From Paenibacillus sp. SY21-1 (GTDB lineage: Bacteria; Bacillota; Bacilli; Paenibacillales; Paenibacillaceae), in NCBI RefSeq assembly GCF_005222705.1, contig NZ_STGF01000032.1, forward strand, positions 1 through 64,000: a DNA stretch of 64,000 bases. Reading direction: 5' to 3'. Made by a program: the position numbers and the translations under genes. Position 1 is the first letter of the stretch; each line of letters starts with the position of its first letter. Shown here piece after piece: positions 15,426-24,964 of this stretch. The notes under the pieces were generated by a model. The model did no database searches, was not told the origin of the DNA, and was given only the letters and a program-made list of their open reading frames with translations.

Positions 15426-16575
15426 AGAAATGATTGCAATGCTGCTCGCCGGAGGAGAAGGCAAGCGTCTGGGTGTTCTGACGAAGGATTTGGCCAAGCC
15501 GGCCGTATATTTTGGAGGCAAATACCGAATCATCGATTTCACGCTAAGCAACTGCGCGCACTCGGGCATCGACACGATCGGCGTGCTGACGCAATATCAA
15601 CCGCTTGAGCTGAACAGATATTTGGGCATCGGAAGCCCATGGGGGCTGGACCGGCGCGACGGAGGCATGACGATACTTCCGCCGTACGTCAAACAAAAGG
15701 GCGGCGTATGGTACAAAGGGACGGCCAACGCCATTTATCAGAATATGGCCTTTATCGAGCGTTATAATCCGGAGTACGTGCTGATTATTTCCGGCGACCA
15801 TATATACAGCATGGATTACGAGCTGATGCTGGACCACCACAAGCGCACAGGCGCCGACGTGACGATTGCAGGCATTGAAGTCGACTGGAAGGAAGCGAGC
15901 CGCTTTGGGGTTATGCACATCGATGACGAGGACCGTATCACCGCGTTTGAAGAAAAACCAAAAAATCCGACGAGCAACATCGCTTCGATGGGCGTTTATA
16001 TTTTCACATGGTCCGAGCTGCAAAAATATTTGATCTATGATGAGGCGAACCGCAGCTCAAACCACGATTTCGGCAAGGACATCATTCCTGCCATGATGCA
16101 AAGCGGCAAGAAGCTGTTTAGCTACGGCTTCAAGGGCTACTGGAAGGATGTCGGCACGATTGAAAGCCTGTGGGAGGCCAATATGGACCTGCTGGGCGAG
16201 GAAACGCCGCTTGAGCTGTCCGATCCGAACTGGCGCATCTACTCAGTCAACCCGAATCAGCCCGCGCAATTCGTCGGTGCCGGTGCCGTCATCACGTCGT
16301 CGCTCATTACGGAAGGGTGCATGCTGGAGGGCGAAATCGATCGATCGGTTTTGTTCTATGGGGTAAAGGCGGCTGCAGGCAGCCATATAACCGAGTCGGT
16401 CATCATGCCTAACGTGCGCATCGGCGAGGGCGCCCGCATTCATCGCGCTATAATCGGCGAAGGGGCGGTCATTCAGGCAGGCGTGCAAATCGGCAATCCG
16501 GAGGATGACGCGATTACAGTCGTTGCCGTCGAGCAATACGTAACCAATGAGCACGAATTGCAGGAGGTTGACTAA
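15415..16575 (+). CDS. glgC: Glucose-1-phosphate adenylyltransferase
   Basis: Makes ADP-glucose from glucose-1-phosphate and ATP, the committed step of glycogen synthesis; 386 aa. It has the nucleotide-binding LLAGGEGKRL at residues 10-19, YRIIDFTLSN, WYKGTANAIYQN, and a C-terminal left-handed beta-helix with hexapeptide-like repeats. The start at 15415, within the end of glgB, matches the family N-terminus (KEMIAMLLAGG). It is followed one base later by glgD, and the two are expected to form a heteromer. Confidence 0.95.
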   Translation: MARKEMIAMLLAGGEGKRLGVLTKDLAKPAVYFGGKYRIIDFTLSNCAHSGIDTIGVLTQYQPLELNRYLGIGSPWGLDRRDGGMTILPPYVKQKGGVWYKGTANAIYQNMAFIERYNPEYVLIISGDHIYSMDYELMLDHHKRTGADVTIAGIEVDWKEASRFGVMHIDDEDRITAFEEKPKNPTSNIASMGVYIFTWSELQKYLIYDEANRSSNHDFGKDIIPAMMQSGKKLFSYGFKGYWKDVGTIESLWEANMDLLGEETPLELSDPNWRIYSVNPNQPAQFVGAGAVITSSLITEGCMLEGEIDRSVLFYGVKAAAGSHITESVIMPNVRIGEGARIHRAIIGEGAVIQAGVQIGNPEDDAITVVAVEQYVTNEHELQEVD

Positions 16576-16576
16576 C

Positions 16577-17689
16577 ATGAAACATAAAGTGATGGGCGTC
16601 GTCAATTTGATTCATGAAACCGATGAGCTGGAGCGTCTCACGCAAGGTCGCTGCCTTGCGACGGTTCCGTTCGGGGGCCGCTACCGACTCATCGATTTTA
16701 TTTTGTCGAGCATGGTCAACTCCGGCATTTCCAAGGTCGCTATTTTTGCCCATACGAAATATCGGTCGCTCATGGACCATGTCGGATCGGGCAAGCACTG
16801 GGATTTGCAGCATCGTCAGAGCGGATTGTTCGTGCTTCCCCCGGCAACCGACGACATTCAAGAGATCAGCCGCGGCGATCTCTATCATTTCTATCAGCAT
16901 CGCGATTATTTCAATCGTTCGACGGTAGAATACGTCGTCATTACGCGCAGTCATATGGTTTGCAACATTGATTTCGAGAAGGTTGTCCAATTCCATCTTG
17001 ACCGCGCTGCCGATATAACGGTCGTCTGCAAGCAGCAGGCGGACTTGCTGGCGGGCAAGGCGCGCAAGGTCAAGCTTGACGGCGACGGACGCGTCGTTGC
17101 GATGCAGGAGCACTACGGCAGAATGAACAGCGACATCAATTCGATGGAAATGTACGTTATGCGCAAGGAATTGCTGATGGAGCTGGTGGAAACGTCGCTA
17201 GCCCAGGGGCAGGATCACTTGGTTCGCAACGCCATCTTTTCCCGGCTGGATCAGCTTAGCATTTACGGCTACCTGTACGAGGGCTATCTGGGCGTCGTCA
17301 ACACGCTTACCAGCTACTATAAGAACAGCATGAACCTGCTTCAGCCCGAGGTATGGAAGGAGCTGTTCTACCAGCCGGGCTCTATTTTTACGAAGGTCAA
17401 GGACGAGCCTCCTGCCCGCTATCTGGGCGGCTCCAAGGTGACCAGCTCCTTGATCGCCAACGGCTGCAAGGTAGAGGGAACGGTCGAGAACAGCATTCTG
17501 TTCCGCGGGGTTCATGTCCAGAAGGGCGCCGTTGTGAAAAACAGCATCATTATGCAAAACGGAATCGTAGGGGAAGACAGCCTTGTACAACACAGCATTC
17601 TCGACAAGGATGTGAAGGTGGAGCCCGACCGCGACATTCGTGGCGCAGACACGGCGCCGTTCCTTGCAGGGAAACGAAAAATTATTTAA
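16577..17689 (+). CDS. glgD: GlgD, regulatory ADP-glucose pyrophosphorylase subunit
   Basis: A 370-aa paralogue of GlgC. The Gly-rich nucleotide motif has been lost: the GlgC sequence LLAGGEGKRL is replaced by VNLIHETDELERLT, while FGGRYRLIDF is retained. This is typical of GlgD, which by itself has little activity and tunes GlgC. AGGAGG lies 9 nt before the ATG. The C-terminal beta-helix is present (SSLIANGCKVEGTVENS). Confidence 0.92.
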   Translation: MKHKVMGVVNLIHETDELERLTQGRCLATVPFGGRYRLIDFILSSMVNSGISKVAIFAHTKYRSLMDHVGSGKHWDLQHRQSGLFVLPPATDDIQEISRGDLYHFYQHRDYFNRSTVEYVVITRSHMVCNIDFEKVVQFHLDRAADITVVCKQQADLLAGKARKVKLDGDGRVVAMQEHYGRMNSDINSMEMYVMRKELLMELVETSLAQGQDHLVRNAIFSRLDQLSIYGYLYEGYLGVVNTLTSYYKNSMNLLQPEVWKELFYQPGSIFTKVKDEPPARYLGGSKVTSSLIANGCKVEGTVENSILFRGVHVQKGAVVKNSIIMQNGIVGEDSLVQHSILDKDVKVEPDRDIRGADTAPFLAGKRKII

Positions 17690-17832
17690 ACCATAACCAG
17701 TCAGCTGCTTTATGCCAGTAATCGGCATTTGTTTCATGCGTAACGGCCGCTGTCGCCGCTGCCTCCAGAGCAGAGCGATAGCCGCCTGCGCTGGACATGA
17801 TGAAATGGAGCTGTTCGTGAAAGGAGTTACCT

Positions 17833-19275
17833 ATGAACATTCTGTTCGCAACTTCCGAGGCTGTTCCAATCGCCAAGACGGGCGGACTGGCCGACGTTGC
17901 AGGGGCGCTCCCCAAGGCGCTGAACAAGCTAGGCGCAGACACAAGAGTCGTACTTCCCAAATATGGAACGATTCCCGCTGCGCTTGCCGGCCGCTTTGAG
18001 CAAATCCTCCACTTTGACGTATATTTCGGCTGGCGCAAGGAATATTGCGGGCTGCTTAGGGCCGAGCTTGAAGGCGTGACTTATTATTTGATCGATAATG
18101 AGCGCTATTTCAAGCGCCATGGGTTATACGGCTATGAGGATGACACGGAGCGGTTCGTCTTTTTCTGCTTTGCCGTGATGGAAGCGGTCAGATACATGGA
18201 CTTTCATCCGGACATCGTTCACTGTCACGACTGGCAGACCGCATTAATTCCGTTTATGCTGCGTACCCGCTACGCTTTGGACCCGGCTTGGGCCTATACG
18301 AAGTCCGTCTTTACCATCCATAACCTTAAATATCAAGGGGTGCTTGGCATACCGGAGCTTCAGGACCTGCTCGGAGTCGGCGATGAGACGTTCAATTTTG
18401 ACAGTCTCGAGTTTTATGGAGCTGCAAGCTGCATGAAAGGCGGGCTCGTCTACGCCGATAAAATTACGACCGTGAGCGGGACGTATGCCGAGGAAATTAA
18501 AACCGAGTATTACGGGGAGCGGCTCGACTCGCTGCTCCGCTACCGTGCGGGAGATTTGGTCGGTATTGTCAACGGCATTGATGCCGAGGCGTTTGATCCG
18601 CTGAGTGACGCAGCGCTACATACGCCATATCGTGATTCGCTCGCCTTAAAGCGCGAGAACAAGCTCGCCCTGCAGCGCGAGCTAGGCTTGCCGCAGTCTG
18701 CGAAAACGCCGCTTATCGGCATCGTATCGCGACTTGTGGAGCAGAAGGGCTTCGAGCTTATTATGGCGACCTTCGAGGAGCTGCTGCAGGAGGATGTGCA
18801 GTTTGTTGTGCTTGGAGCGGGCGACCATCGGTATGAGCACTTCTTTAATGACAAGGCGTACTGGCATCCGGACAAGGTAAAGGTGTGGATCGGATATGAC
18901 GACTCTCTGGCGCGCAGAATTTATGCCGGGTCCGATATGTTCGCCATGCCTTCGCAATTCGAGCCATGCGGACTAAGCCAGCTCATCGCTCTCAGGTATC
19001 TTTCCGTGCCGATCGTCAGGGAAACCGGCGGCTTAAAGGACACGGTACAAGCCTATAACGAATATACTGGCGAAGGGAACGGTTTCAGCTTTGCGAATTA
19101 CAACGCGCATGATTATATGCACACCGTCCGTAGAGCATTGGCGTTCTACCGGGACGAAAAAAGCTGGAACAGAATCGTAAGCAACGCCTCCAAGGAGGAT
19201 TATAGCTGGGGACGTTCGGCCAAAGCTTATATCTCGCTGTACACAGAGCTGTTGGCGAATGGAAAGGAGCAATAA
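17833..19275 (+). CDS. glgA: Glycogen synthase (ADP-glucose type)
   Basis: GT5 glycosyltransferase that extends alpha-1,4-glucan from ADP-glucose; 480 aa. It has the N-terminal KTGGLADV motif (residues 15-22), HCHDWQTALIP, the second-domain IGIVSRLVEQKGFELI, and the C-terminal PSQFEPCGLSQL and ETGGLKDTV. AAGGAG lies ~7 nt upstream of the ATG. The 143-bp gap after glgD is the only wide spacing in the operon and contains no recognisable promoter. Confidence 0.95.
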   Translation: MNILFATSEAVPIAKTGGLADVAGALPKALNKLGADTRVVLPKYGTIPAALAGRFEQILHFDVYFGWRKEYCGLLRAELEGVTYYLIDNERYFKRHGLYGYEDDTERFVFFCFAVMEAVRYMDFHPDIVHCHDWQTALIPFMLRTRYALDPAWAYTKSVFTIHNLKYQGVLGIPELQDLLGVGDETFNFDSLEFYGAASCMKGGLVYADKITTVSGTYAEEIKTEYYGERLDSLLRYRAGDLVGIVNGIDAEAFDPLSDAALHTPYRDSLALKRENKLALQRELGLPQSAKTPLIGIVSRLVEQKGFELIMATFEELLQEDVQFVVLGAGDHRYEHFFNDKAYWHPDKVKVWIGYDDSLARRIYAGSDMFAMPSQFEPCGLSQLIALRYLSVPIVRETGGLKDTVQAYNEYTGEGNGFSFANYNAHDYMHTVRRALAFYRDEKSWNRIVSNASKEDYSWGRSAKAYISLYTELLANGKEQ

Positions 19276-19277
19276 TC

Positions 19278-21239
19278 ATGGCTCGTCATCTTGTAATCGG
19301 CAACGGAAAGATGCTTCTTAATCTAGACCAGCATTGTTATATTCGGGATATTTATTATCCTTTTGTCGGTCAACTGAATCATGTCGGAGGCCAGTCCTGT
19401 CGTCTGGGCATCTGGGTGGAAGGTACGTTCTCCTGGCTCGATGAGCCTGAATGGAAAATCGATCTGGACTACGTGGAAGATTCCCTGGTGACGAATATTA
19501 GGGCAAGACATGACCGCCTTGGCGTAGAACTGCAAATGAATGACGGCATCCATCAGCGCGAATGCATTTATATTAAACGGGTTGTTATCCGCAACAAGAC
19601 GGACGTGGCCAAAGAGGTCCGCTTGTTCTTCCATCAGGATCTGATGATTGACGGGACAGAGGTCGGCGATACAGCGGTATACTACCCCGAGAACCATACG
19701 CTATACCATTACAAGCGCAACAATTACTTTATGTTTAACGGATTTTCAGATGAAGGCGGCATGATGCAATATTCCACGGGCATCAAACGGTTCCATTCGG
19801 CAGAAGGGACGTGGCGAGACGCGGAGGACGGCGTGCTGATGGGCAATTCCATCGCGCAGGGCTCCGTTGACAGCACGATCAGCTTCCGTACGGTCGTATC
19901 TCCGGGCAGCGAGAAGGATATCTACTACTGGATGTCAGTCGGCCAGAATCTGGAAGAGGTCAAACGGCTTAATCAATACGTCTATGACAGCCATCCGGAA
20001 AAGCTGCTTAGCCGTATGGTCATTTACTGGAATCACTGGCTGGGCCGGGCGGAGTCTGATCTGGGCGATTTGCCGCGCGATGTGGTGAAAATGTTCAAGC
20101 TAAGCTTGCTGCTGGTTCGAACGCAGGTGGACGAGCGAGGCGCGATTCTCGCAGCCAACGACACGGATATACTGCAGTATAACCGCGATCATTACAGCTA
20201 CATGTGGCCGCGGGACGGAGCGCTTATAGCCGATGCGATGTCTATGGCGGGTTACCAAAGCGTCATCGCGCCGTTCTTTCATTTCTGCGCGCAGGCGCTA
20301 TCGCCCGAAGGATACTTGTATCACAAATACAATCCGGACGGAACGGTCGGCTCAAGCTGGCATCCGTATATCGTTCAAGGCAGCCGCAGGCTTCCTATCC
20401 AAGAGGATGAAACGGCGCTTGTATTATTTGCGCTCTGGAAAGACTACGAGCGAAACCAGGTTATCGAGCTTCCGCAATCTCTATACAGCAATTTAATTCG
20501 CAAGGCAGGCTCCTTCCTTAGCTCGTACATGGAACCGTCGCTTTCGCTTCCTAAGCCAAGCTACGATCTATGGGAGGAACGCTACGGCATCTGGACCTAT
20601 ACGGCTGCTTCCGTCTACGGAGGATTGCTGGCCGCCTCGTTTTTCACGGATTTGTTCGGCGATTACGAGCGAAGCGATCACTACAAGCAGACGGCTGAGG
20701 TCATCAAGCAGGGCATGATCACCCATCTGTGGGATGAAGAGAGCGGCCGATTCGCCCGCGGGCTGATTCAGAAGGACAACCGCTGGGTGAAGGATATGAC
20801 GCTGGAGAGCAGTCTGTTCGGCATTTTGGAGTTTGGCGTGCTGCCCGTAGACGACTATCGGGTCATTAAGACGATGGAAGCGATTCGGGATGGATTGCAA
20901 GTGAAAACGCACATCGGCGGAATCGCTCGCTATACGAATGACTATTACTTCCAGCAATCCGGCGAAATCGAGAAGGTTCCGGGCAATCCTTGGATTATCT
21001 GCACCTTGTGGGTAGCCAATTTCGAGATTGATTCGGCCAAAACACTGGCCGATCTGGAAGGTCCGAGACGTACGCTGCAATGGGTATCCGACCATGCGCT
21101 TCAAAGCGGATTGCTGCCCGAGCAGCTTAATCCGTACGATGGCTCGCCGCTTTCGGTAGCGCCGCTGACGTGGTCGCATGCGACCGTCGTACACAGCGTA
21201 AGCAAGTACGCCCAGAAATATAAGCAATTGCGCGGTTAG
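19278..21239 (+). CDS. Glycoside hydrolase family 15 (glucoamylase-like)
   Basis: A 653-aa cytosolic enzyme with no signal peptide. The N-terminal beta-sandwich (~1-260) is followed by the (alpha/alpha)6 barrel with WPRDGA (310-315), the acid region YDLWEERYGIW (Glu433 or 434), and a final PLTWSHA segment. GH15 members release glucose from starch, glycogen or trehalose ends; cytosolic bacterial forms vary in substrate. Two bases separate it from glgA, so it is part of the glycogen operon and probably trims or degrades glycogen. No glycogen phosphorylase gene is present in the window. Confidence 0.85.
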   Translation: MARHLVIGNGKMLLNLDQHCYIRDIYYPFVGQLNHVGGQSCRLGIWVEGTFSWLDEPEWKIDLDYVEDSLVTNIRARHDRLGVELQMNDGIHQRECIYIKRVVIRNKTDVAKEVRLFFHQDLMIDGTEVGDTAVYYPENHTLYHYKRNNYFMFNGFSDEGGMMQYSTGIKRFHSAEGTWRDAEDGVLMGNSIAQGSVDSTISFRTVVSPGSEKDIYYWMSVGQNLEEVKRLNQYVYDSHPEKLLSRMVIYWNHWLGRAESDLGDLPRDVVKMFKLSLLLVRTQVDERGAILAANDTDILQYNRDHYSYMWPRDGALIADAMSMAGYQSVIAPFFHFCAQALSPEGYLYHKYNPDGTVGSSWHPYIVQGSRRLPIQEDETALVLFALWKDYERNQVIELPQSLYSNLIRKAGSFLSSYMEPSLSLPKPSYDLWEERYGIWTYTAASVYGGLLAASFFTDLFGDYERSDHYKQTAEVIKQGMITHLWDEESGRFARGLIQKDNRWVKDMTLESSLFGILEFGVLPVDDYRVIKTMEAIRDGLQVKTHIGGIARYTNDYYFQQSGEIEKVPGNPWIICTLWVANFEIDSAKTLADLEGPRRTLQWVSDHALQSGLLPEQLNPYDGSPLSVAPLTWSHATVVHSVSKYAQKYKQLRG

Positions 21240-21315
21240 GCATTTTACTTGCAGAACCGGCTCGCGTAGGCTACAATGCGCAGAGATGTAAAGAATCAGC
21301 CAGTCGATTGGAGAA

Positions 21316-21349
21316 GTCGGTCAGGAGCGATCTTGACCGGCTTTTCTTT
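21316..21349 (+). terminator. Terminator of the glycogen operon
   Basis: GTCGGTCA pairs with TGACCGGC (one G-U) across a 10-base loop and is followed by a T-rich tail (CTTTTCTTT). Confidence 0.7.
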
Positions 21350-21420
21350 GCTGCGGCGCGTGCATCTCCACGCCGCCGATTTGCTTGATTACTAACAAAC
21401 AGCAAGGGGAATACGATCAA

Positions 21421-22956
21421 GTGAAATATGCAATTGGTGTTGATATGGGAACAACAAGCACAAAATCGGTGCTTTTCGAAGTGAATGGCACGATCGTCGC
21501 AAGTCACGGCATTGAATATCCGCTGCACTCGCCTGCCCCTAACGTAGCGGAGCAGGACCCTGAGCAAATATTCGAGGCGGTGCTGGATACCATTGCACAG
21601 GTTGTAGCAAAAAGCGGCATTGATCCGGCGCAGATCGCCTGCGTCTCCTTCAGCTCGGCGATGCACAGCGTTATTGCCATGGATGGAGAGGGGACGCCCA
21701 TTACTGCCTGCATCACATGGGCAGACAATCGGAGCGCCAAATGGACGGAGAAAATCAAGGCCGATTGGAACGGTCATGAGCTGTACCGTCGGACAGGTAC
21801 GCCTATTCATCCGATGTCCCCGCTGTCGAAGCTGACATGGCTGCGCCATGAGGAGCAAGAGCTGTTCGAACGGACTCGCAAATTTATATCGATTAAGGAA
21901 TATGTGTTTTTCAAGCTTTTTGGCTGTTATGTAATCGATCATTCGATCGCTTCGGCAACTGGCCTGATGAATCTGGAGCAGCTGCAGTGGGACGAGGAAG
22001 CGCTGCAGGTTGCCGGAGTCACGCCGGAGCGCTTGTCGGAGCTTGTGCCAACAACCTATCAGCTTAGGGGGATGGCTTCCGACTACGCCAAGTGGACGGG
22101 ACTCGACGTCGATACGCCTTTTATCGTAGGCGCGAGCGACGGCGTATTATCCAACCTTGGGGTAGATGCCATAAATCCGGGGATCGCTGCGGTAACGATC
22201 GGGACAAGCGGCGCCATTCGAATGGTCATCGACAAGCCGGCGACGGATGTTTTTGGACGGACCTTCTGTTACGCGCTCACCGAAAACCATTGGGTCGTCG
22301 GCGGTGCGGTTAACAATGGCGGCATGATTTTTCGCTGGATCAAGGAGCAACTAGGCTATGAGGAAGTCGAGGAGGCGAAGCGGCAGTCCGTGGATGCCTA
22401 CGAGCTGCTGACCAATCTTGCCGCGCGTGTCGAGCCAGGCTCGGACGGACTTATTTTTCATCCGTACTTTGCAGGAGAACGTGCTCCGTTATGGAGCGCC
22501 AATGCCCGCGGTTCTTATTTCGGCTTGGGCCTGCACCATAAAAAAGAGCATTTGGTGAGAGCTGCGCTGGAGGGTGTCGTATACAATCTGTATTCGGTTC
22601 TGCTGGCGCTTGAGGATTTGACGGGCAAGCCCGCCAAAATACTGGCTACCGGCGGTTTTGCGAGATCGGAGCTATGGCGCCAGATGATGTCCGATATTTT
22701 CGACCAGGAGCTGTATGTGCCGGAGAGCATCGAGAGCTCTTGCCTCGGCGCCGTGATTCTGGGCTTGTACAGCTTGGGGCTTGTCGATTCGCTGGACGTC
22801 GTGAAGCATATGGTCGGAGCTTCGCATTATCATAAGCCGGACCCGGCCAGCGTTGAAAAATACAAAGAGCTGATGCCAATTTATTTGCAGCTTTCGTCGC
22901 TTTTTACGGAGTCCTATGCGCAAATATCCGCATACCAGCATAAATGGGTCAAATAA
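21421..22956 (+). CDS. gntK: Gluconokinase (FGGY family)
   Basis: Phosphorylates D-gluconate with ATP to 6-phosphogluconate; 511 aa. FGGY signatures: IGVDMGTTSTKSVLF at the N-terminus, FSSAMHSV, ITWADNRS, GTPIHPMSPL and the C-terminal ATGGFARSELWRQ. These segments match B. subtilis GntK closely, which favours gluconate over xylulose or glycerol. The GTG at 21421, ~9 nt after AGGGGA, is preferred to an upstream TTG. It stands apart from the glg operon, with no gluconate permease or gntR beside it. Confidence 0.85.
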   Translation: MKYAIGVDMGTTSTKSVLFEVNGTIVASHGIEYPLHSPAPNVAEQDPEQIFEAVLDTIAQVVAKSGIDPAQIACVSFSSAMHSVIAMDGEGTPITACITWADNRSAKWTEKIKADWNGHELYRRTGTPIHPMSPLSKLTWLRHEEQELFERTRKFISIKEYVFFKLFGCYVIDHSIASATGLMNLEQLQWDEEALQVAGVTPERLSELVPTTYQLRGMASDYAKWTGLDVDTPFIVGASDGVLSNLGVDAINPGIAAVTIGTSGAIRMVIDKPATDVFGRTFCYALTENHWVVGGAVNNGGMIFRWIKEQLGYEEVEEAKRQSVDAYELLTNLAARVEPGSDGLIFHPYFAGERAPLWSANARGSYFGLGLHHKKEHLVRAALEGVVYNLYSVLLALEDLTGKPAKILATGGFARSELWRQMMSDIFDQELYVPESIESSCLGAVILGLYSLGLVDSLDVVKHMVGASHYHKPDPASVEKYKELMPIYLQLSSLFTESYAQISAYQHKWVK

Positions 22957-22996
22957 TTGAACGGAGCGAGGAGCAAGGCCGGCCACGCTTGAACAA

Positions 22997-23044
22997 AAAA
23001 AAGCATCAGACTACTCGCGAAGCGCGAGTGGCCTGATGCTTTTT
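22997..23044. terminator. Bidirectional terminator
   Basis: AAAAAGCATCAG pairs with CTGATGCTTTTT, with an inner CTCGCG/CGCGAG stem. It serves gntK (+) and the small sporulation gene (-), which ends 4 bases beyond it. Confidence 0.85.
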
Positions 23045-23047
23045 GGC

Positions 23048-23170
23048 TTAGAATATGCCGGCGCGTAAAATGATGACCAGCAAAATAAAGAGGACAAGCG
23101 CGAAGCCCGCGCCGGACCAGCCGTTACCGCATCCCGGTCCGTAAGCTGCACCTGCTACAGGGTATCCCAT
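23048..23170 (-). CDS. YjcZ-family sporulation peptide
   Basis: A 40-aa peptide beginning MGYPVAGAAYGPGCGNGW, with a Gly/Tyr-rich N-terminal half followed by the hydrophobic helix FALVLFILLVIIL. This is the YjcZ/SscA layout found in forespore or coat small proteins of Bacillales. GGGAGG lies 8 nt before the ATG. It lies between gntK and the gerP operon and shares the sporulation neighbourhood. Confidence 0.8.
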   Translation of the reverse strand: MGYPVAGAAYGPGCGNGWSGAGFALVLFILLVIILRAGIF

Positions 23171-23296
23171 CGTTCATACCTCCCGATTGTTAGAATTAGG
23201 GTGTGAAGCGACTGCTCACATCATTAATATATGTAGGAGACGGTATACGGATTGGACGTTTGCCGGGGAAGGTTTGCAATTGCACGTTTGCCTATA

Positions 23297-23333
23297 AGAA
23301 GGCGCCGATTGTTACGGGGAGTCGGCGCCTTCT
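23297..23333 (-). terminator. Hairpin at the end of the gerP operon
   Basis: AGAAGGCGCCGA (23297-23308) and TCGGCGCCTTCT (23322-23333) form a perfect 12-bp stem that includes the gerPE stop codon in its loop. The U-tract on the minus strand is short (UUCUUAU), so it may act as terminator or as a 3'-end stabiliser. Confidence 0.6.
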
Positions 23334-23797
23334 GTGTCAAGCGCGGATGCCGGGAGTCTGCGGCAAGCCGGAGCGCCAGGCCTGGCGAATTGGCGAATGT
23401 GCTTGATTCTGGACTCGGCGCGATGCTTCATGCCATTTCCTAGCAGGATGCTGGAAGCGGAGCCCGCGGCAATGATGGTGATGGCTCCGACGTTAATTTT
23501 CGGCTCCTCATACCTTTTTTGAACGGATACCTGTTGCGCCGCCGTTTCGTCCGATTCCGCAAACTTCGGGAGCTCGCTGGAGAAGACGGAATACGCCTCG
23601 AAATAGGCGATGCCGCCGACCGTGTGATCCTCCTCGCGCTGGACGGCAATCGCGCGCAGCCTGGCATCCGTCGTTCCGCGATCTCCAAGCTGCACGCTGG
23701 CCGCCTGCGAGGCGCTAATGATGTACAGACAACCGACATGCGCCGTTCTTACGGGCCAAGGAAGCGAGCTTTGAGCGTTATCCTCCATTCTGGTCAC
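23312..23797 (-). CDS. gerPE: Spore germination protein GerPE
   Basis: A 161-aa member of the GerPE family. GerP proteins allow germinants to pass the spore coat. It shows the paired family motifs (VGCLYIISASQAASVQLGD early, then INVGAITIIAAGSASSILLGN later) and ends with RIKHIRQF. About 25 extra residues follow that usual end (RPGAPACRRLPASALDTEG), part of which is encoded in the terminator stem. It overlaps gerPD by 20 bases. Last gene of the operon; no gerPF follows. Confidence 0.85.
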   Translation of the reverse strand: MTRMEDNAQSSLPWPVRTAHVGCLYIISASQAASVQLGDRGTTDARLRAIAVQREEDHTVGGIAYFEAYSVFSSELPKFAESDETAAQQVSVQKRYEEPKINVGAITIIAAGSASSILLGNGMKHRAESRIKHIRQFARPGAPACRRLPASALDTEGADSP

Positions 23798-24014
23798 CCG
23801 TTATCGTGCTTTCTCCGATCGCCTCGCTGCCGCTCGCCGGTTCGGGAAGCGGCGCGAGCGCTCCGACGATGACAGATTCAGGGGGAGTGTCAAAAATGGA
23901 ATAAAGAGTAACGTAGTCGGTGTCCCCAATCTGAAACATGGATGCGCTGGATACGCCAAGCAATTCAATTTGACCTACGCTCAGTGAATGATTGACGACT
24001 TTAAACGTCAGCAT
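23778..24014 (-). CDS. gerPD: Spore germination protein GerPD
   Basis: A 78-aa protein with VVNHSLSVGQIELLGVSSAS, MFQIGDTDYVTLYSIFDTPPES and ALAPLPEP, which match GerPD. The C-terminal tail (SGSEAIGESTITGDQNGG) is longer than in B. subtilis. Three bases separate it from gerPC, and it overlaps gerPE. Confidence 0.87.
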   Translation of the reverse strand: MLTFKVVNHSLSVGQIELLGVSSASMFQIGDTDYVTLYSIFDTPPESVIVGALAPLPEPASGSEAIGESTITGDQNGG

Positions 24015-24017
24015 GCC

Positions 24018-24722
24018 TTATCCCTCCTGTTGCGGCATTGCAGTGCCTTGAAGCTGTTTCATGTAAGCTTGCAGCGCGGCGTCTACGTCTCTTTGGGTTT
24101 TGCTCAACACGCTGCCATATGGAGCGGATTTTCTATCGAGCCCGCCTGCGACGATCCCGTTCGCCTGCTCGGCTTGCTTGGCATAGAAGTGGATGCGCGC
24201 AGGCAGCTGCTTGCGGATATCCTCGATGACGAGCTGCTGATGGTGGGTATCAAGCGGGAGTCTTAGCGTTTGCTCTATCGCCGACAGCTTATGGGAAGCC
24301 TCAAGCTCCAAATAGCGGTTCATATCGGCAAGCAGATCCGGATAAAGCGGGCTGGCAGGCACCGCCATCGCTGCCTGCGGCGGCGCAGCCGCCGCGGCCG
24401 AAGATGCAGGCGCGGGGAATACTTGAGGCGGCTGGGCTACGCTGAGCTGCTCGATTTCCGATGGAAAGGACTGATCGCCGACTCCGGGAGCCGTCATGCC
24501 GATGTTAAGCGTCCCGTCAAGCTGCTCGACTTTCAATTGATCGAAGCGATATTCAATTTTTTCGATATTGTAGGTGGGCCGCGATTCCAATTGCTGGACG
24601 CGCGCGCATAACGCGTCGACTTGCTCCTTCAGCTTGTCAATGCAACGCTGCTGCTCGGATAAACGGCCTTGAACGTCCATGGCCCATGCCTGCCAGGGCG
24701 AGTGCGCATTTGGCTCCTGCAT
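24018..24722 (-). CDS. gerPC: Spore germination protein GerPC
   Basis: A 234-aa protein with an N-terminal coiled coil (LSEQQRCIDKLKEQVDALCA, ~20-45), then YNIEKIEYRFDQLKVEQLDGTLNIG, the hallmark of GerPC. A Pro/Ala-rich linker (~100-125) precedes an alpha-helical C-terminal half. It lies between gerPB and gerPD in the usual order. Confidence 0.88.
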   Translation of the reverse strand: MQEPNAHSPWQAWAMDVQGRLSEQQRCIDKLKEQVDALCARVQQLESRPTYNIEKIEYRFDQLKVEQLDGTLNIGMTAPGVGDQSFPSEIEQLSVAQPPQVFPAPASSAAAAAPPQAAMAVPASPLYPDLLADMNRYLELEASHKLSAIEQTLRLPLDTHHQQLVIEDIRKQLPARIHFYAKQAEQANGIVAGGLDRKSAPYGSVLSKTQRDVDAALQAYMKQLQGTAMPQQEG

Positions 24723-24760
24723 GGCTGTCTCCTCCTCTACAAGCGTATGACGTCGGCCCT

Positions 24761-24964
24761 TCAGGTCGGATTGGGCAGCGGGACGAAGGATAGCGGATTG
24801 TCGCTTCCGAGCTGCGGAGCGGGCTCCGTGTAGCCGCCTGTATTATAGAGCTGCGACAGCGAGCGGATCGCTCCGGCGCTGCCTACCTGAAGCACCGAGC
24901 TGTTGGATATACTGTCGACGCGCAAGCTGTTAATCGTGATGGTTTGATGGATCGTCAGGTTCAT
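24761..24964 (-). CDS. gerPB: Spore germination protein GerPB
   Basis: A 67-aa protein: IHQTITINSLRVDSISNSSV, LQVGSAGAIRSLSQLYNTGG and TEPAP are the GerPB pattern. Its ATG overlaps the stop of the preceding gene (ATGA), so the pair is translationally coupled. Confidence 0.9.
   Translation of the reverse strand: MNLTIHQTITINSLRVDSISNSSVLQVGSAGAIRSLSQLYNTGGYTEPAPQLGSDNPLSFVPLPNPT

Noticed and set aside
17682..17850. Leftward short frame in the glgD-glgA gap with protein-like composition
   Set aside because: No ribosome binding site and no known family. It continues into antisense of glgA.
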